A DNA stretch of 64,000 bases, taken from Chitinispirillaceae bacterium. Its GTDB lineage: Bacteria > Fibrobacterota > Chitinivibrionia > Chitinivibrionales > Chitinispirillaceae. The DNA is taken from NCBI GenBank assembly GCA_016932075.1, contig JAFGDP010000106.1, positions 24,944 through 88,943 on the forward strand. Direction: 5' to 3'. The position numbers and the translations under genes are program-made. Positions within the stretch are counted from its first letter, which is position 1. Each line of letters starts with the position of its first letter. The notes below the pieces were generated by a model. That model had not been told where the DNA came from, did no database searches, and worked only from the letters and a program-made list of their open reading frames with translations. Positions 8,711-18,306 of the stretch are shown piece by piece.

Positions 8711-10387
8711 TTAACGCTGGAGTTTACGATACTTTATTCGTGTCGGCTGGTCGCTCCCAATGCCGAGCCGTTCACGCCTCTTCTCCTCGTAGCTTTCGAA
8801 ATTGCCTTCATGCCAGATGACCGTGCTGTCCCCCTCAAAGGAGAGGATATGAGTGGCAATGCGGTCGAGAAACCACCGGTCGTGGCTCACCACCACCGCA
8901 CAGCCGCTGAAATCAAGGATTGCCTGCTCGAGCGCCTGAAGCGTTTCAACATCGAGGTCATTGGTCGGTTCGTCGAGCAAAAGAACGTTGCCGCCTTTCT
9001 GGAGCAGCTTGGCCAGATGCACCCGGTTACGTTCACCTCCGGACAGCTCGCCGACTAGACGCTGCTGATCCTGGCCTGAAAAATTGAATTTACCGACATA
9101 CGCACGCGAATGCATGGAAAGCGTTCCAAGCATGATTGTATCAGCGCCGCCCGTGATCTCTTCGAACACCGTATGCTGGTCGTCAAGCATGTCCCGTGAC
9201 TGGTCGATATAGCTGAGCTGCACGGTCTCGCCGATCGTGATGCGTCCGGCGTCCGGCTGCTCCTGCCCGGTTATAAGCCGCAGCAGCGTCGTTTTTCCGG
9301 TACCATTCCCGCCGATAACTCCAACGATCCCGGCACGGGGCAAGTCAAACGTCAGGTCTTCAAACAAGAGCCGGTCACCGTAGGACTTTGTCAGGTTTTC
9401 GCATTTAATTACCACGTTGCCCAGACGCTGCCCCTGCGGAATGACAATGCTCGCGGTGGAGACCTTTTCGGGCGTTTCAAGACTGCGCAGTTCCTCGTAC
9501 GCGTTGAGCCGCGCTTTTCCCTTGGCCTGGCGAGCCTTCTGGGAGGTATGGATCCATTCGAGTTCCTTTGAGAGCCGGCGTCTCCGTAGGGATTCCTCCT
9601 TTTCCTCCTGGGTAAGCCGCTGCATACGCTGTTCCAGCCATGAACGGTAGTTGCCTTTCCAGGGAATTCCCCTCCCACGGTCGATCTCAAGGATCCAGGC
9701 GACGACATTATCAAGAAAATAGCGGTCATGCGTCACCAGGATGACCGAGCCTTTATACTCGCGCAGATGGCGTTCAAGCCACGCGACCGACTCGGCGTCA
9801 AGGTGGTTGGTCGGTTCGTCGAGCAGAAGCAGGTCCGGTTTTTCAAGCAGGAGCCGACATAGTGCAACGCGACGCCGTTCACCCCCCGATAGCGTTGACA
9901 CGTCTGCTTCGCCGGGTGGCAGACGAAGCGCATCCATGGCGATCTCAAGGTGACGATCGAGTTCCCATGCATCAAGCGTATCGATCTTGTCTTGCAGCGC
10001 CGCCTGCCGCGCCATGAGCTTGTCCATCTCGCCGTCGGACAGTGCCTCGCCGAACTTCATCGAGACCTCCTCAAACTCCTCAAGCAGGCTTCGTGTTTTC
10101 CGGACGCCGAGTTCTACATTCCCCTTGACATCAAGCGACTCGTCGAGCCGGGGCTCCTGCGGCAGATACCCGACGCTTCGCCCCTGTTCGATCCACGCTT
10201 CGCCTTGAAACTCGTTATCGAAACCGGCCATGATCTTCATAATGGTGCTCTTGCCCGATCCGTTCACCCCAATGATTCCGATCTTTGCCCCGTAATAGAA
10301 TGAAAGCGAAATGTCCCTGAGTACGGTCTTTTGGGGAGGATACATCTTGGTCAGACCGGACATATAGTAAACAAACTTTTCAGGCAT
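8711..10387 (-). CDS. ettA: ABC-F ATPase EttA (energy-dependent translational throttle)
   Basis: A 558-aa duplicated ABC ATPase without membrane domains that binds the ribosomal E site and gates translation according to the ATP/ADP ratio. It has two Walker A motifs (GVNGSGKST and GGNGTGKTT), two signature motifs (LSGGERRRVAL and LSGGERNRVHL), and two Walker B plus DEPTNHLD/DEPTNDLD stretches. The N-terminal FVYYMSGLTKMYPP and C-terminal GIGSDQPTRIKYRKL are typical of EttA rather than other ABC-F types. The start at 10387 is supported by AAGGAAA upstream; an in-frame codon at 10489 would add 34 non-conserved residues. Confidence 0.95.
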   Translation of the reverse strand: MPEKFVYYMSGLTKMYPPQKTVLRDISLSFYYGAKIGIIGVNGSGKSTIMKIMAGFDNEFQGEAWIEQGRSVGYLPQEPRLDESLDVKGNVELGVRKTRSLLEEFEEVSMKFGEALSDGEMDKLMARQAALQDKIDTLDAWELDRHLEIAMDALRLPPGEADVSTLSGGERRRVALCRLLLEKPDLLLLDEPTNHLDAESVAWLERHLREYKGSVILVTHDRYFLDNVVAWILEIDRGRGIPWKGNYRSWLEQRMQRLTQEEKEESLRRRRLSKELEWIHTSQKARQAKGKARLNAYEELRSLETPEKVSTASIVIPQGQRLGNVVIKCENLTKSYGDRLLFEDLTFDLPRAGIVGVIGGNGTGKTTLLRLITGQEQPDAGRITIGETVQLSYIDQSRDMLDDQHTVFEEITGGADTIMLGTLSMHSRAYVGKFNFSGQDQQRLVGELSGGERNRVHLAKLLQKGGNVLLLDEPTNDLDVETLQALEQAILDFSGCAVVVSHDRWFLDRIATHILSFEGDSTVIWHEGNFESYEEKRRERLGIGSDQPTRIKYRKLQR

Positions 10388-10734
10388 GTGTGGCGATTTC
10401 CTTTTAATTCCGGGAGTGGTCGAATGAATATAAAACAGGGCACGAAGGGCAGACAGTGCCAGGTTCCTAAAAAATTGCCGCAGATTCAATCGGAAGCAGC
10501 TAAAAATCAGCCAAGAGATACCTTTTTAAAACGCCTTATCCGTTCTAAAATCAAACAATTTTCAATTTCAAACAGTATTCGAACCATATAACTTCATTAA
10601 AATACAAATAGTTATTGCGACTCACATCCCGGCATATATATTGCTAATACACAACGCATCAAAACATTGGAACTTTTGAATGTATTTTGATATATCTGAA
10701 AATTTCCATTAAACCTTAACCAGGAGGAAGCTTT
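10388..10734 (+). promoter_or_regulatory. AT-rich intergenic region upstream of groES
   Basis: A 347-bp region between divergent ettA and groES. A possible promoter is TTGCGA (10615-10620), 16-bp spacer, TATATT (10637-10642). An imperfect inverted repeat (TCAAAACATT at 10659-10668 with AATGTATTTTGA at 10679-10690) lies between it and the gene and could be an operator. No CIRCE element was found, so HrcA control is not supported here. Confidence 0.35.
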
Positions 10735-11019
10735 ATGAACGTTAAACCGATGGAAGACCGGGTACTCCTCAAGCCCATGGAAGCCGAAGAAAAAACGGCA
10801 GGCGGCATCATTATTCCGGATAACGCCAAGGAAAAACCGCAGAAAGGCGAAGTGGTAGCTGTCGGCCCGGGCAAAACGAGCGACAAAGGCGCAAAAATTG
10901 AGATGACCCTTAAAAAGGGAGACAAGGTCCTGTACGGTAAGTATTCGGGCACCGAAATAACGATTGATGGACAGGATTACCTCATTGTCCGCGAGAGTGA
11001 TGTTCTGGCGGTCATCTAA
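10735..11019 (+). CDS. groES: Co-chaperonin GroES
   Basis: A 94-aa co-chaperonin that caps the GroEL ring during ATP-driven folding. It has the N-terminal [27 protein letters not shown], which contains the mobile loop, and the C-terminal [31 protein letters not shown] strong ribosome site (AGGAGG) lies 7 nt before the ATG. It is followed 56 bp later by groEL in the same direction, the standard groESL operon. Confidence 0.98.
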   Translation: MNVKPMEDRVLLKPMEAEEKTAGGIIIPDNAKEKPQKGEVVAVGPGKTSDKGAKIEMTLKKGDKVLYGKYSGTEITIDGQDYLIVRESDVLAVI

Positions 11020-11072
11020 CCTTCAAAGGGAATCAATTGACTAGACGTTTCAACACCGAAAAGGAGAAATGA

Positions 11073-12713
<1,641 letters not shown>

Positions 12714-12741
12714 TTCCCGCAGTTACAGCATCAATTCATGC

Positions 12742-12779
12742 AAGCCATGACGCGAAAGCGTCATGGCTTTTTTATTTTG
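12742..12779 (+). terminator. Intrinsic terminator of groESL
   Basis: A 12-bp perfect stem (12742-12753 with 12758-12769), GAAA tetraloop, then TTTTTTATTTT. The T run overlaps the stop codon of the convergent threonine aldolase gene. Confidence 0.9.
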
Positions 12780-13824
12780 TCTCGCTTATGCTGGCCTTAA
12801 GGTCGCGGACCAGCGCATCAACCATCCGTTCGGTCGTGTTCCACGAACACATAAACCGCGCTCCGCCGGCGCCGATAAACATATAGAAATGCCACCCTTT
12901 CTGTTTAAGGCGTTCCGCGACAGGAGGCGGCATGTTTACAAAAACCGAATTTGCCTGGCGTGGCAGCATCACCTCCACCTCCCCGATCTGCCTGATCTGC
13001 GCGGCCAGGCGCTCCGCACAGTAGTTGGCTCGTTGCGCATTTAACAACCACGCATTGTTTTTCAGCAACCCTACCCACGGCGCCGCGATTAACCGCATCT
13101 TCGATGCAAGCTGTCCTGCCTGCTTGCACCGGTACGCGAACTCCTCGGCAAGGGCGACATCGAAAAAAACGACCGCCTCCCCGATCCCCATACCGTTCTT
13201 GGAGCCACCCATGACGAGCACGTCAATCCCGCAATCACATGCAATCTCCCTCGGTTTCACCTCAAGCGATGCCACGGCGTTCGCAAACCGCGCACCGTCC
13301 ATGTGCATCCTGAGTTTGTGCGACTGCGCGGTCTTTTTCAGCGCATGCAGTTCGTCTTTCGTATACACCGTGCCGAATTCCGTGGCCTGGGTGATGCTGA
13401 CCGCCCTGGGTTTGGGGTAGTGGATGTCGCTTCGCTTGGTAACAAGATGCTTGATATCCTCAGGCGTCAGTTTACCCTCACTGCCTGCACCCAGAAGCAG
13501 CTTTACTCCATGCGCAAAAAACTCGGGCGCGCCGCACTCATCGGTTTCTATGTGTGCGTACTCATAACAGATCACGCTGTGATAGGACTGGCAGAGCGAC
13601 GCAAGCGCAAGCGCGTTACCGGCCGTGCCGTTAAAAACGAAAAACACCTCGCAGTGGGTTTCGAATACCTCCCTGAAGAGGTCGCACGCCTGCCTGGTCC
13701 ACGGATCATCGCCATAGGAAACAGCATACTCGTTATTGGCCGCCAGGAAGGATTCCAGGGCCGCCGGGCACATACCTGAACAGTTATCACTTGCGAAACC
13801 GTTGAATTTCGGCTCATCTGACAT
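12772..13824 (-). CDS. Threonine aldolase family PLP enzyme
   Basis: Fold-type I PLP lyase of the threonine aldolase/beta-eliminating lyase family, which splits L-threonine or L-allo-threonine into glycine and acetaldehyde. At 350 aa it is the usual length. Key features are FNGTAGNALAL near residue 65, Asp176 in RMHMDGARF (pyridine-N contact), and the PLP lysine at residue 209 in GGSKNGMGIGEAVVF. The start at 13824 has AAGGAA 7 nt upstream; the codon at 13911 would add 29 residues not expected in the family. It is a single gene, convergent with groEL. Substrate stereospecificity cannot be read. Confidence 0.92.
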   Translation of the reverse strand: MSDEPKFNGFASDNCSGMCPAALESFLAANNEYAVSYGDDPWTRQACDLFREVFETHCEVFFVFNGTAGNALALASLCQSYHSVICYEYAHIETDECGAPEFFAHGVKLLLGAGSEGKLTPEDIKHLVTKRSDIHYPKPRAVSITQATEFGTVYTKDELHALKKTAQSHKLRMHMDGARFANAVASLEVKPREIACDCGIDVLVMGGSKNGMGIGEAVVFFDVALAEEFAYRCKQAGQLASKMRLIAAPWVGLLKNNAWLLNAQRANYCAERLAAQIRQIGEVEVMLPRQANSVFVNMPPPVAERLKQKGWHFYMFIGAGGARFMCSWNTTERMVDALVRDLKASISETK

Positions 13825-14041
13825 GGTCGTTCCTTTTTTAATTATCAGCTGAAATGGCTGGGAGAGAGTAAAATACAACACGTCATCAAGCGGAAAAAAA
13901 CCGGCCTTCAATATCCCTGTCAGTTAAAACCCGAATTTGCGGCCCCACGATTCGCCACCGCCAGCGGATCGGCACGGCAACAACCCTGGTCGCGAACGAT
14001 CAGGATATCCTGTTCTCTTTTGCCGTTTCATTTGCGAATAA

Positions 14042-15526
14042 TCATCGGGTCACATGCACCCGTTTTGTTACCACCTCACCGGCGGTTTCCAACCGCACCA
14101 GGTACAATCCTTTACTTTCCGGTTTCCATGCGTATCTCTCGCATGACGCTGTGGGAACGGTTTCCCAGCATTGCCTGCCCCTGAGATCATACACTGAAAG
14201 ACGCTGCGCTTTGACCCGTAAAAGTCGGATCGTAATCGCCTTTCCATTATAGGCGACACGAATACGGTCGCGTGCGGCACCATGCATATGGCCGGCGATT
14301 CCCGCGGCCTGCCACGCCGCGGTCAATGAATAGGCAACGCCGTTCAACACCTCTGTTCTTCCGGTATATTCATAATACCGGTCATCGCCAGAGCTCACCT
14401 GGGCTGAGGTCACGGTGGTCGCGCATTTTACTCCGATATACCATATCCCTGCCGGAACCGACTCCATGGTTAACACCTTATCGGGACCCAGTTCCGTGTT
14501 AGCATACGCCGCAGAATCGGCAAATGCAAAGGTGTCTTTCCGCGCAAACAAGTGCATGTCAAAACCTTCATCCGCGTCAAGGGTAAGGGAAAGGCTGCGG
14601 GCGCCGAACGGCAGGGCCACCCTGAAATGGTGATACTGCAGATCGCCGATTTTCGCATGGAGCGGATCGTTGTCGGCCGTCGTCTTGTTCATGACCACCT
14701 GTTCGCCCTGAACCAGATCGCGCTTTACCGGTGGAGGAGCAAGCCCGTCCTTTAAATACAGGAGAATGGCGCCCATCTCGTTTCTCTGGTCGGTCGCGCT
14801 CGAGCCTTCCGGATGCGAGGTGATCCCCACGGCCCTGCCGGTCGTATCGCCGGCTTTCCAGGCATAAATGGCGCCATAGCCGACCATCTCCGGATTTTTC
14901 GGGACTGAATCGTGTATGGCCAGCACCACGGTGCCTTCCGGCATGGTGCTGAGATTGAAACTGCCGCCGTTGTTATGCACGATATTCACCACCACGTTGT
15001 CCGGACCAAAATCAAAATAGTTGTGGAGCGGAGATTCTGCGGGTATAAGATGCCTGACCCGGTCACCGCTGGTATTCGGGCCGTTAATACGGCCTGGCCA
15101 CAGGTTGAAATACGATCGTGTCAATAGATAGCTCCCGGCGCAGGAGCCGAACTGGCTTCCTCCGTTGTAGTAATGGGCCCTCACATTGCGCTGCCCCTCC
15201 CCTCCCAGGTCGGCGTAGTGACCCATGCTGCCGCCGTGGTAGTACACGATGGCAAAACGGGGCTCGTTATCCGGGTAGAGCAGCACGCCGTTTTCGTCGA
15301 GCAGGTTTCGCGTCATGATGGAGGTCTGCAGGTCCGTGTTCTCGGCGATCTCCATCCATTCATGCGTGAAGTTGACCAGGGTGAGAGCGGGCATCCTGCT
15401 GGGGCCGCTCAGGTCGGTGCCCTCATCAACGAACACGTCTTTGTAAAATCCCTCGATCGCCCCGGCGTTGTGAAATACCGCGATGCTAATGAGAATACAC
15501 CATGTCCGGCGCAGCGACTTTCTCAT
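14042..15526 (-). CDS. Secreted amidotransferase-fold (BPL_N-like) protein with PPC domain and sorting tail
   Basis: A signal peptide (residues 1-23) precedes a domain resembling the class I glutamine amidotransferase fold of BPL_N proteins, with a candidate nucleophile Cys129 in GSQFGSCAGSYLL and the preceding YHGGS turn. Residues of roughly 270-400 look like a bacterial pre-peptidase C-terminal (PPC) beta-sandwich (HHFRVALPFGARSLSLTLDADEGFDMHLFA). The final 75 residues form the shared C-terminal sorting tail (KGLYLVRLETAGEVVTKRVHVTR). The ribosome site AAGGAGG is strong. The enzymatic role is unknown. It stands alone with a hairpin upstream at 15581-15601. Confidence 0.72.
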   Translation of the reverse strand: MRKSLRRTWCILISIAVFHNAGAIEGFYKDVFVDEGTDLSGPSRMPALTLVNFTHEWMEIAENTDLQTSIMTRNLLDENGVLLYPDNEPRFAIVYYHGGSMGHYADLGGEGQRNVRAHYYNGGSQFGSCAGSYLLTRSYFNLWPGRINGPNTSGDRVRHLIPAESPLHNYFDFGPDNVVVNIVHNNGGSFNLSTMPEGTVVLAIHDSVPKNPEMVGYGAIYAWKAGDTTGRAVGITSHPEGSSATDQRNEMGAILLYLKDGLAPPPVKRDLVQGEQVVMNKTTADNDPLHAKIGDLQYHHFRVALPFGARSLSLTLDADEGFDMHLFARKDTFAFADSAAYANTELGPDKVLTMESVPAGIWYIGVKCATTVTSAQVSSGDDRYYEYTGRTEVLNGVAYSLTAAWQAAGIAGHMHGAARDRIRVAYNGKAITIRLLRVKAQRLSVYDLRGRQCWETVPTASCERYAWKPESKGLYLVRLETAGEVVTKRVHVTR

Positions 15527-15580
15527 GAAGCCCTCCTTATGAGAATAGTGCGAAATGTGGCGGTGTTACTGAAGGAACCG

Positions 15581-15601
15581 ATACCGTGATGATCACGGTA
15601 T
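15581..15601. repeat. 9-bp inverted repeat upstream of the 14042-15526 gene
   Basis: ATACCGTGA and TCACGGTAT are perfect complements separated by TGA, 55 bp before the start codon. The position fits an operator for the downstream minus-strand gene; no T run follows on either strand. The rest of 15527-15719 shows no gene. Confidence 0.45.
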
Positions 15602-15719
15602 GACCCTGCCCTCCCAATGGGTAAGATACACAATAATCAAGAAAATTTCCTGCATTTTTTAGCGCCAGCCTCTGGCGTCAGGTACGTTTTGTGAATATTA
15701 GATTCTGGGTACACCGTTC

Positions 15720-16340
15720 CTAATAGCCAAGGTGGGTAATGAACTTCCCTGAGCGCGGTTCATACACAAGCGGGAAAGAAGCATACAGGGGATGGAGCGG
15801 CAACATAAGAAAAGAGAACGCTCTCTTTTCAAAAGGGGCAACGGTCTTTTTGGCTTCAGCGGACGCTTTTTTCCCGGAATACCCCAAAGAATCAGCATAA
15901 AACGCTGTCATGGTCCGATACAGTGATGCTTCGGAACTGGTGTCGAAAAGCGCCTTACGTTTTCTGCTGTTGAGCGGCATTGAGGCAACAAGCTTTTTCC
16001 CCAATATTCCAAGATACCACTTTTCCTTGCACTTCAGATAGCTTCCCGCGCACCAGCCGAGCGCTTCGCGGTTACCGAAATCTTCATCAAACTGGCCGTC
16101 ATCAAAGGTCTTGTTAAAAATAACGGCGTCGCTGCTCTTGACCGTGTACGTAACGCTGAACGGCGATTTCCACGACCGGCCGGTAATGTGGCAGCACACA
16201 GAATCACGAATGCCGTCCGCTGTAAAATCAGCAGTGAAAAATAACATGGTGTCAACCCTGGCGTTCGTATCCACGGTGCCATGCGAGCCTGATGCAAAAA
16301 CCAGTAACCCGGTTATCAGTGTGATGATTTTCGTATCCAT
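15720..16340 (-). CDS. Secreted protein of unknown function, 206 aa
   Basis: A signal peptide (MDTKIITLITGLLVFASGSHG) is followed by a 185-residue domain that is not recognised. It begins with FTADFTADGIRDSV, like the integrin/FG-GAP-style 'd.dgD...' turn often found in secreted proteins, and contains several cysteines (residues about 49, 97, 103). A ribosome site AGGA lies 8 nt upstream. It lies 45 bp downstream of the cNMP-binding protein gene on the same strand, so the two may be co-transcribed. Confidence 0.65.
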   Translation of the reverse strand: MDTKIITLITGLLVFASGSHGTVDTNARVDTMLFFTADFTADGIRDSVCCHITGRSWKSPFSVTYTVKSSDAVIFNKTFDDGQFDEDFGNREALGWCAGSYLKCKEKWYLGILGKKLVASMPLNSRKRKALFDTSSEASLYRTMTAFYADSLGYSGKKASAEAKKTVAPFEKRAFSFLMLPLHPLYASFPLVYEPRSGKFITHLGY

Positions 16341-16385
16341 TGCCGAGTCCTGACATGCGACGGAGGAAGGCCGTCAGGCTGTTGA

Positions 16386-16907
16386 TTACTCTTTCTTCCC
16401 GTAATGAAGCAGGATCTGGTCGGTCTTGTAGAGTCGTCGAGCCAGTTCCCGGGCGATATTAAGGATGAGCATGGAAAAAACGTCCTTGTCCTTTTCATAC
16501 ACGCCCATGAGCATGGACCGCGTCAGAACGAACAGCTCGGCGTCCTCCTTGACAACTGCCGACGCGCTGTGGTTCTGCACGCCGATAACCGAGGCCTCGC
16601 CGATGCAGTCGCCCGGCCCGAACTCGGCAAGCTCGAACGGCTTGCCTTTCATATCAAGCACTATGGAAACGCGGCCCTTAATCAGGATGAAAATCTCCGA
16701 CGCGGGCGTACCCTCCTCGATAATCACATCGCCAGCGTTCCTTTTGACGCGCGGACATGAACCGAACAGGTCATGCAGAACATCAAGGCTGAACGAGGAA
16801 AATATGGTGACCTTTTTCAGGAAAGAATAGAGATCGTCATCCAAACCGCCTCTTTCACTGCCTTTATTCAGTTTGTCACCATCCATATAACAGGGCATAC
16901 CTTTCAT
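16386..16907 (-). CDS. Cyclic-nucleotide-binding domain protein
   Basis: A 173-aa protein with one cNMP-binding beta-roll (residues about 33-150): GRVSIVLDMKGKPFELAEFGPGDCIGEASVIG contains the phosphate-binding cassette GEAS. Unlike CRP/FNR regulators it has no C-terminal helix-turn-helix, only a helical tail (ILNIARELARRLYKTDQILLHYG), so it is probably not a DNA-binding regulator. Its ligand could be cAMP, cGMP or neither. Start choice between 16907 and the ATG 18 bp later is uncertain because no good ribosome site is visible. Confidence 0.85.
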   Translation of the reverse strand: MKGMPCYMDGDKLNKGSERGGLDDDLYSFLKKVTIFSSFSLDVLHDLFGSCPRVKRNAGDVIIEEGTPASEIFILIKGRVSIVLDMKGKPFELAEFGPGDCIGEASVIGVQNHSASAVVKEDAELFVLTRSMLMGVYEKDKDVFSMLILNIARELARRLYKTDQILLHYGKKE

Positions 16908-17126
16908 ATACGTATATTTTCAACTATTATGTGGAAAGAGTCAAGGTTATTGTTTCAGGGCAACACTACCCCACGATGTTCACACCTCACGGTTCATGTT
17001 TATCACGGTCTCCACCCCCACCGCTTTTTCCCTTCGCTCTCTAAAAGATGAATCCGGCCTCATTTCTTTGCACTAATTATTTTTCTTCCAGTATCCAGCT
17101 CGGCCCCTTTCGGTCCAAGGAACCCC

Positions 17127-18227
17127 ATGGCCCTTTCTGCCGGCATCATCGGCCTCCCCAATGTTGGCAAGTCCACTTTGTTCAACGCATTATGCGCTAG
17201 CAAAGCAGCCGCGGAAAACTATCCTTTCTGCACCATTGACCCGAACCACGGCATTGTCGCGATTCCCGACGAGCGGCTGCACCGCATTGCGGCGCATATC
17301 ACCACCAAGAAAAATGTGCCCGCGTTTCTCGAACTCATCGATGTCGCGGGACTCGTCAAAGGAGCCTCAAACGGCGCCGGGCTCGGCAATCAGTTCCTCG
17401 GTCATATCAAGGATGTTGATGCGGTAGTACAGGTGGTTCGCTGCTTCGAGGGGGGCGATATTGTGCATGTGGACGGTTCCATTGATCCGGTCCGCGATAT
17501 TGCCACCATCGAAACAGAGCTCCTTCTCAAAGACCTTGAGACTGCCGAGCGTGGCGTCGAGCGCACGGCAAAAGCCGCGAAATCAGGCGAAAAGGATCTC
17601 AAAACAAAGCTTCTTCTGTTCGAACAGGTGCGCGACGCGCTAAACCGTGGAATTCCTGCACGCAACGCCGCACCTGACGCAGAGTCTCAGGCAACTATTG
17701 CCGAACTGCACCTGATCACTGCCAAACCAATGCTCTATGTTGCAAATGTCGCGGAATCAGATCTTTCAGCCGAAACAGCATCATCGCACTACACTGCGCT
17801 CATTGAATACGCGGCACAGCAAAACGTCCCGTGCATTCCGATCAGCGCGCGCATAGAGGCGGAATTGAACGAGCTGAGTGAAACTGAGCGCGCAGAATTC
17901 CTGTCAACCCTCGGTATCAAGGAGAGCGGGCTCGCCACCCTTGCGCGCGCTATCTATAAACTCCTCGGACTCGAGACCTTTTTCACGTTCAACGAAAAAG
18001 AGCTGCATGCCTGGACCCTGGCTGCCGGTTCGACCGCTCTCCGCGCCGCAGGGACCATTCATTCCGACTTTGAAAAAGGATTTGTCAAGGCTGACGTCTA
18101 TTCCGTCGAAGACCTCGAGACCTATAAAACCGAGCACGCGCTGCGGACCGCCGGAAAGATCAGGTCAGAGGGAAGAGAGTATGTGGTGAAAGACGGGGAG
18201 ATACTGTTTTTCAGGTTTACGGCGTAG
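17127..18227 (+). CDS. ychF: Redox-regulated ATPase/GTPase YchF
   Basis: OBG-family translation-associated P-loop NTPase of 366 aa, the normal length. It has G1 GLPNVGKST near residue 8, the DVAGLVKGAS G3 segment, and NVAE in place of NKxD near residue 210, which explains the ATP preference of this family. A coiled-coil insertion and a C-terminal TGS domain (FFTFNEKELHAWTL onward) follow. A good ribosome site AAGGAA precedes the ATG. It is monocistronic and convergent with the first pectate lyase. Confidence 0.97.
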   Translation: MALSAGIIGLPNVGKSTLFNALCASKAAAENYPFCTIDPNHGIVAIPDERLHRIAAHITTKKNVPAFLELIDVAGLVKGASNGAGLGNQFLGHIKDVDAVVQVVRCFEGGDIVHVDGSIDPVRDIATIETELLLKDLETAERGVERTAKAAKSGEKDLKTKLLLFEQVRDALNRGIPARNAAPDAESQATIAELHLITAKPMLYVANVAESDLSAETASSHYTALIEYAAQQNVPCIPISARIEAELNELSETERAEFLSTLGIKESGLATLARAIYKLLGLETFFTFNEKELHAWTLAAGSTALRAAGTIHSDFEKGFVKADVYSVEDLETYKTEHALRTAGKIRSEGREYVVKDGEILFFRFTA

Positions 18228-18306
18228 GAAGTGTTTTCTCTTGATTCGTGCCCTGCTTGTAACCTCCGGATCAAAGTCCGGATTATATATGCACGTGAAG
18301 TATCCC

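Noticed and set aside
10388..10734. A CIRCE operator upstream of groES
   Set aside because: The consensus TTAGCACTC-N9-GAGTGCTAA is not present; only a weak imperfect inverted repeat was found, so HrcA control is not claimed.
14042..16340. Possible homology between the 14042-15526 and 15720-16340 proteins through a shared CAGSYL hexapeptide
   Set aside because: Only six residues match, in different structural contexts (a catalytic-Cys-like turn versus a WCAGSYLKC stretch), so it is probably coincidence.
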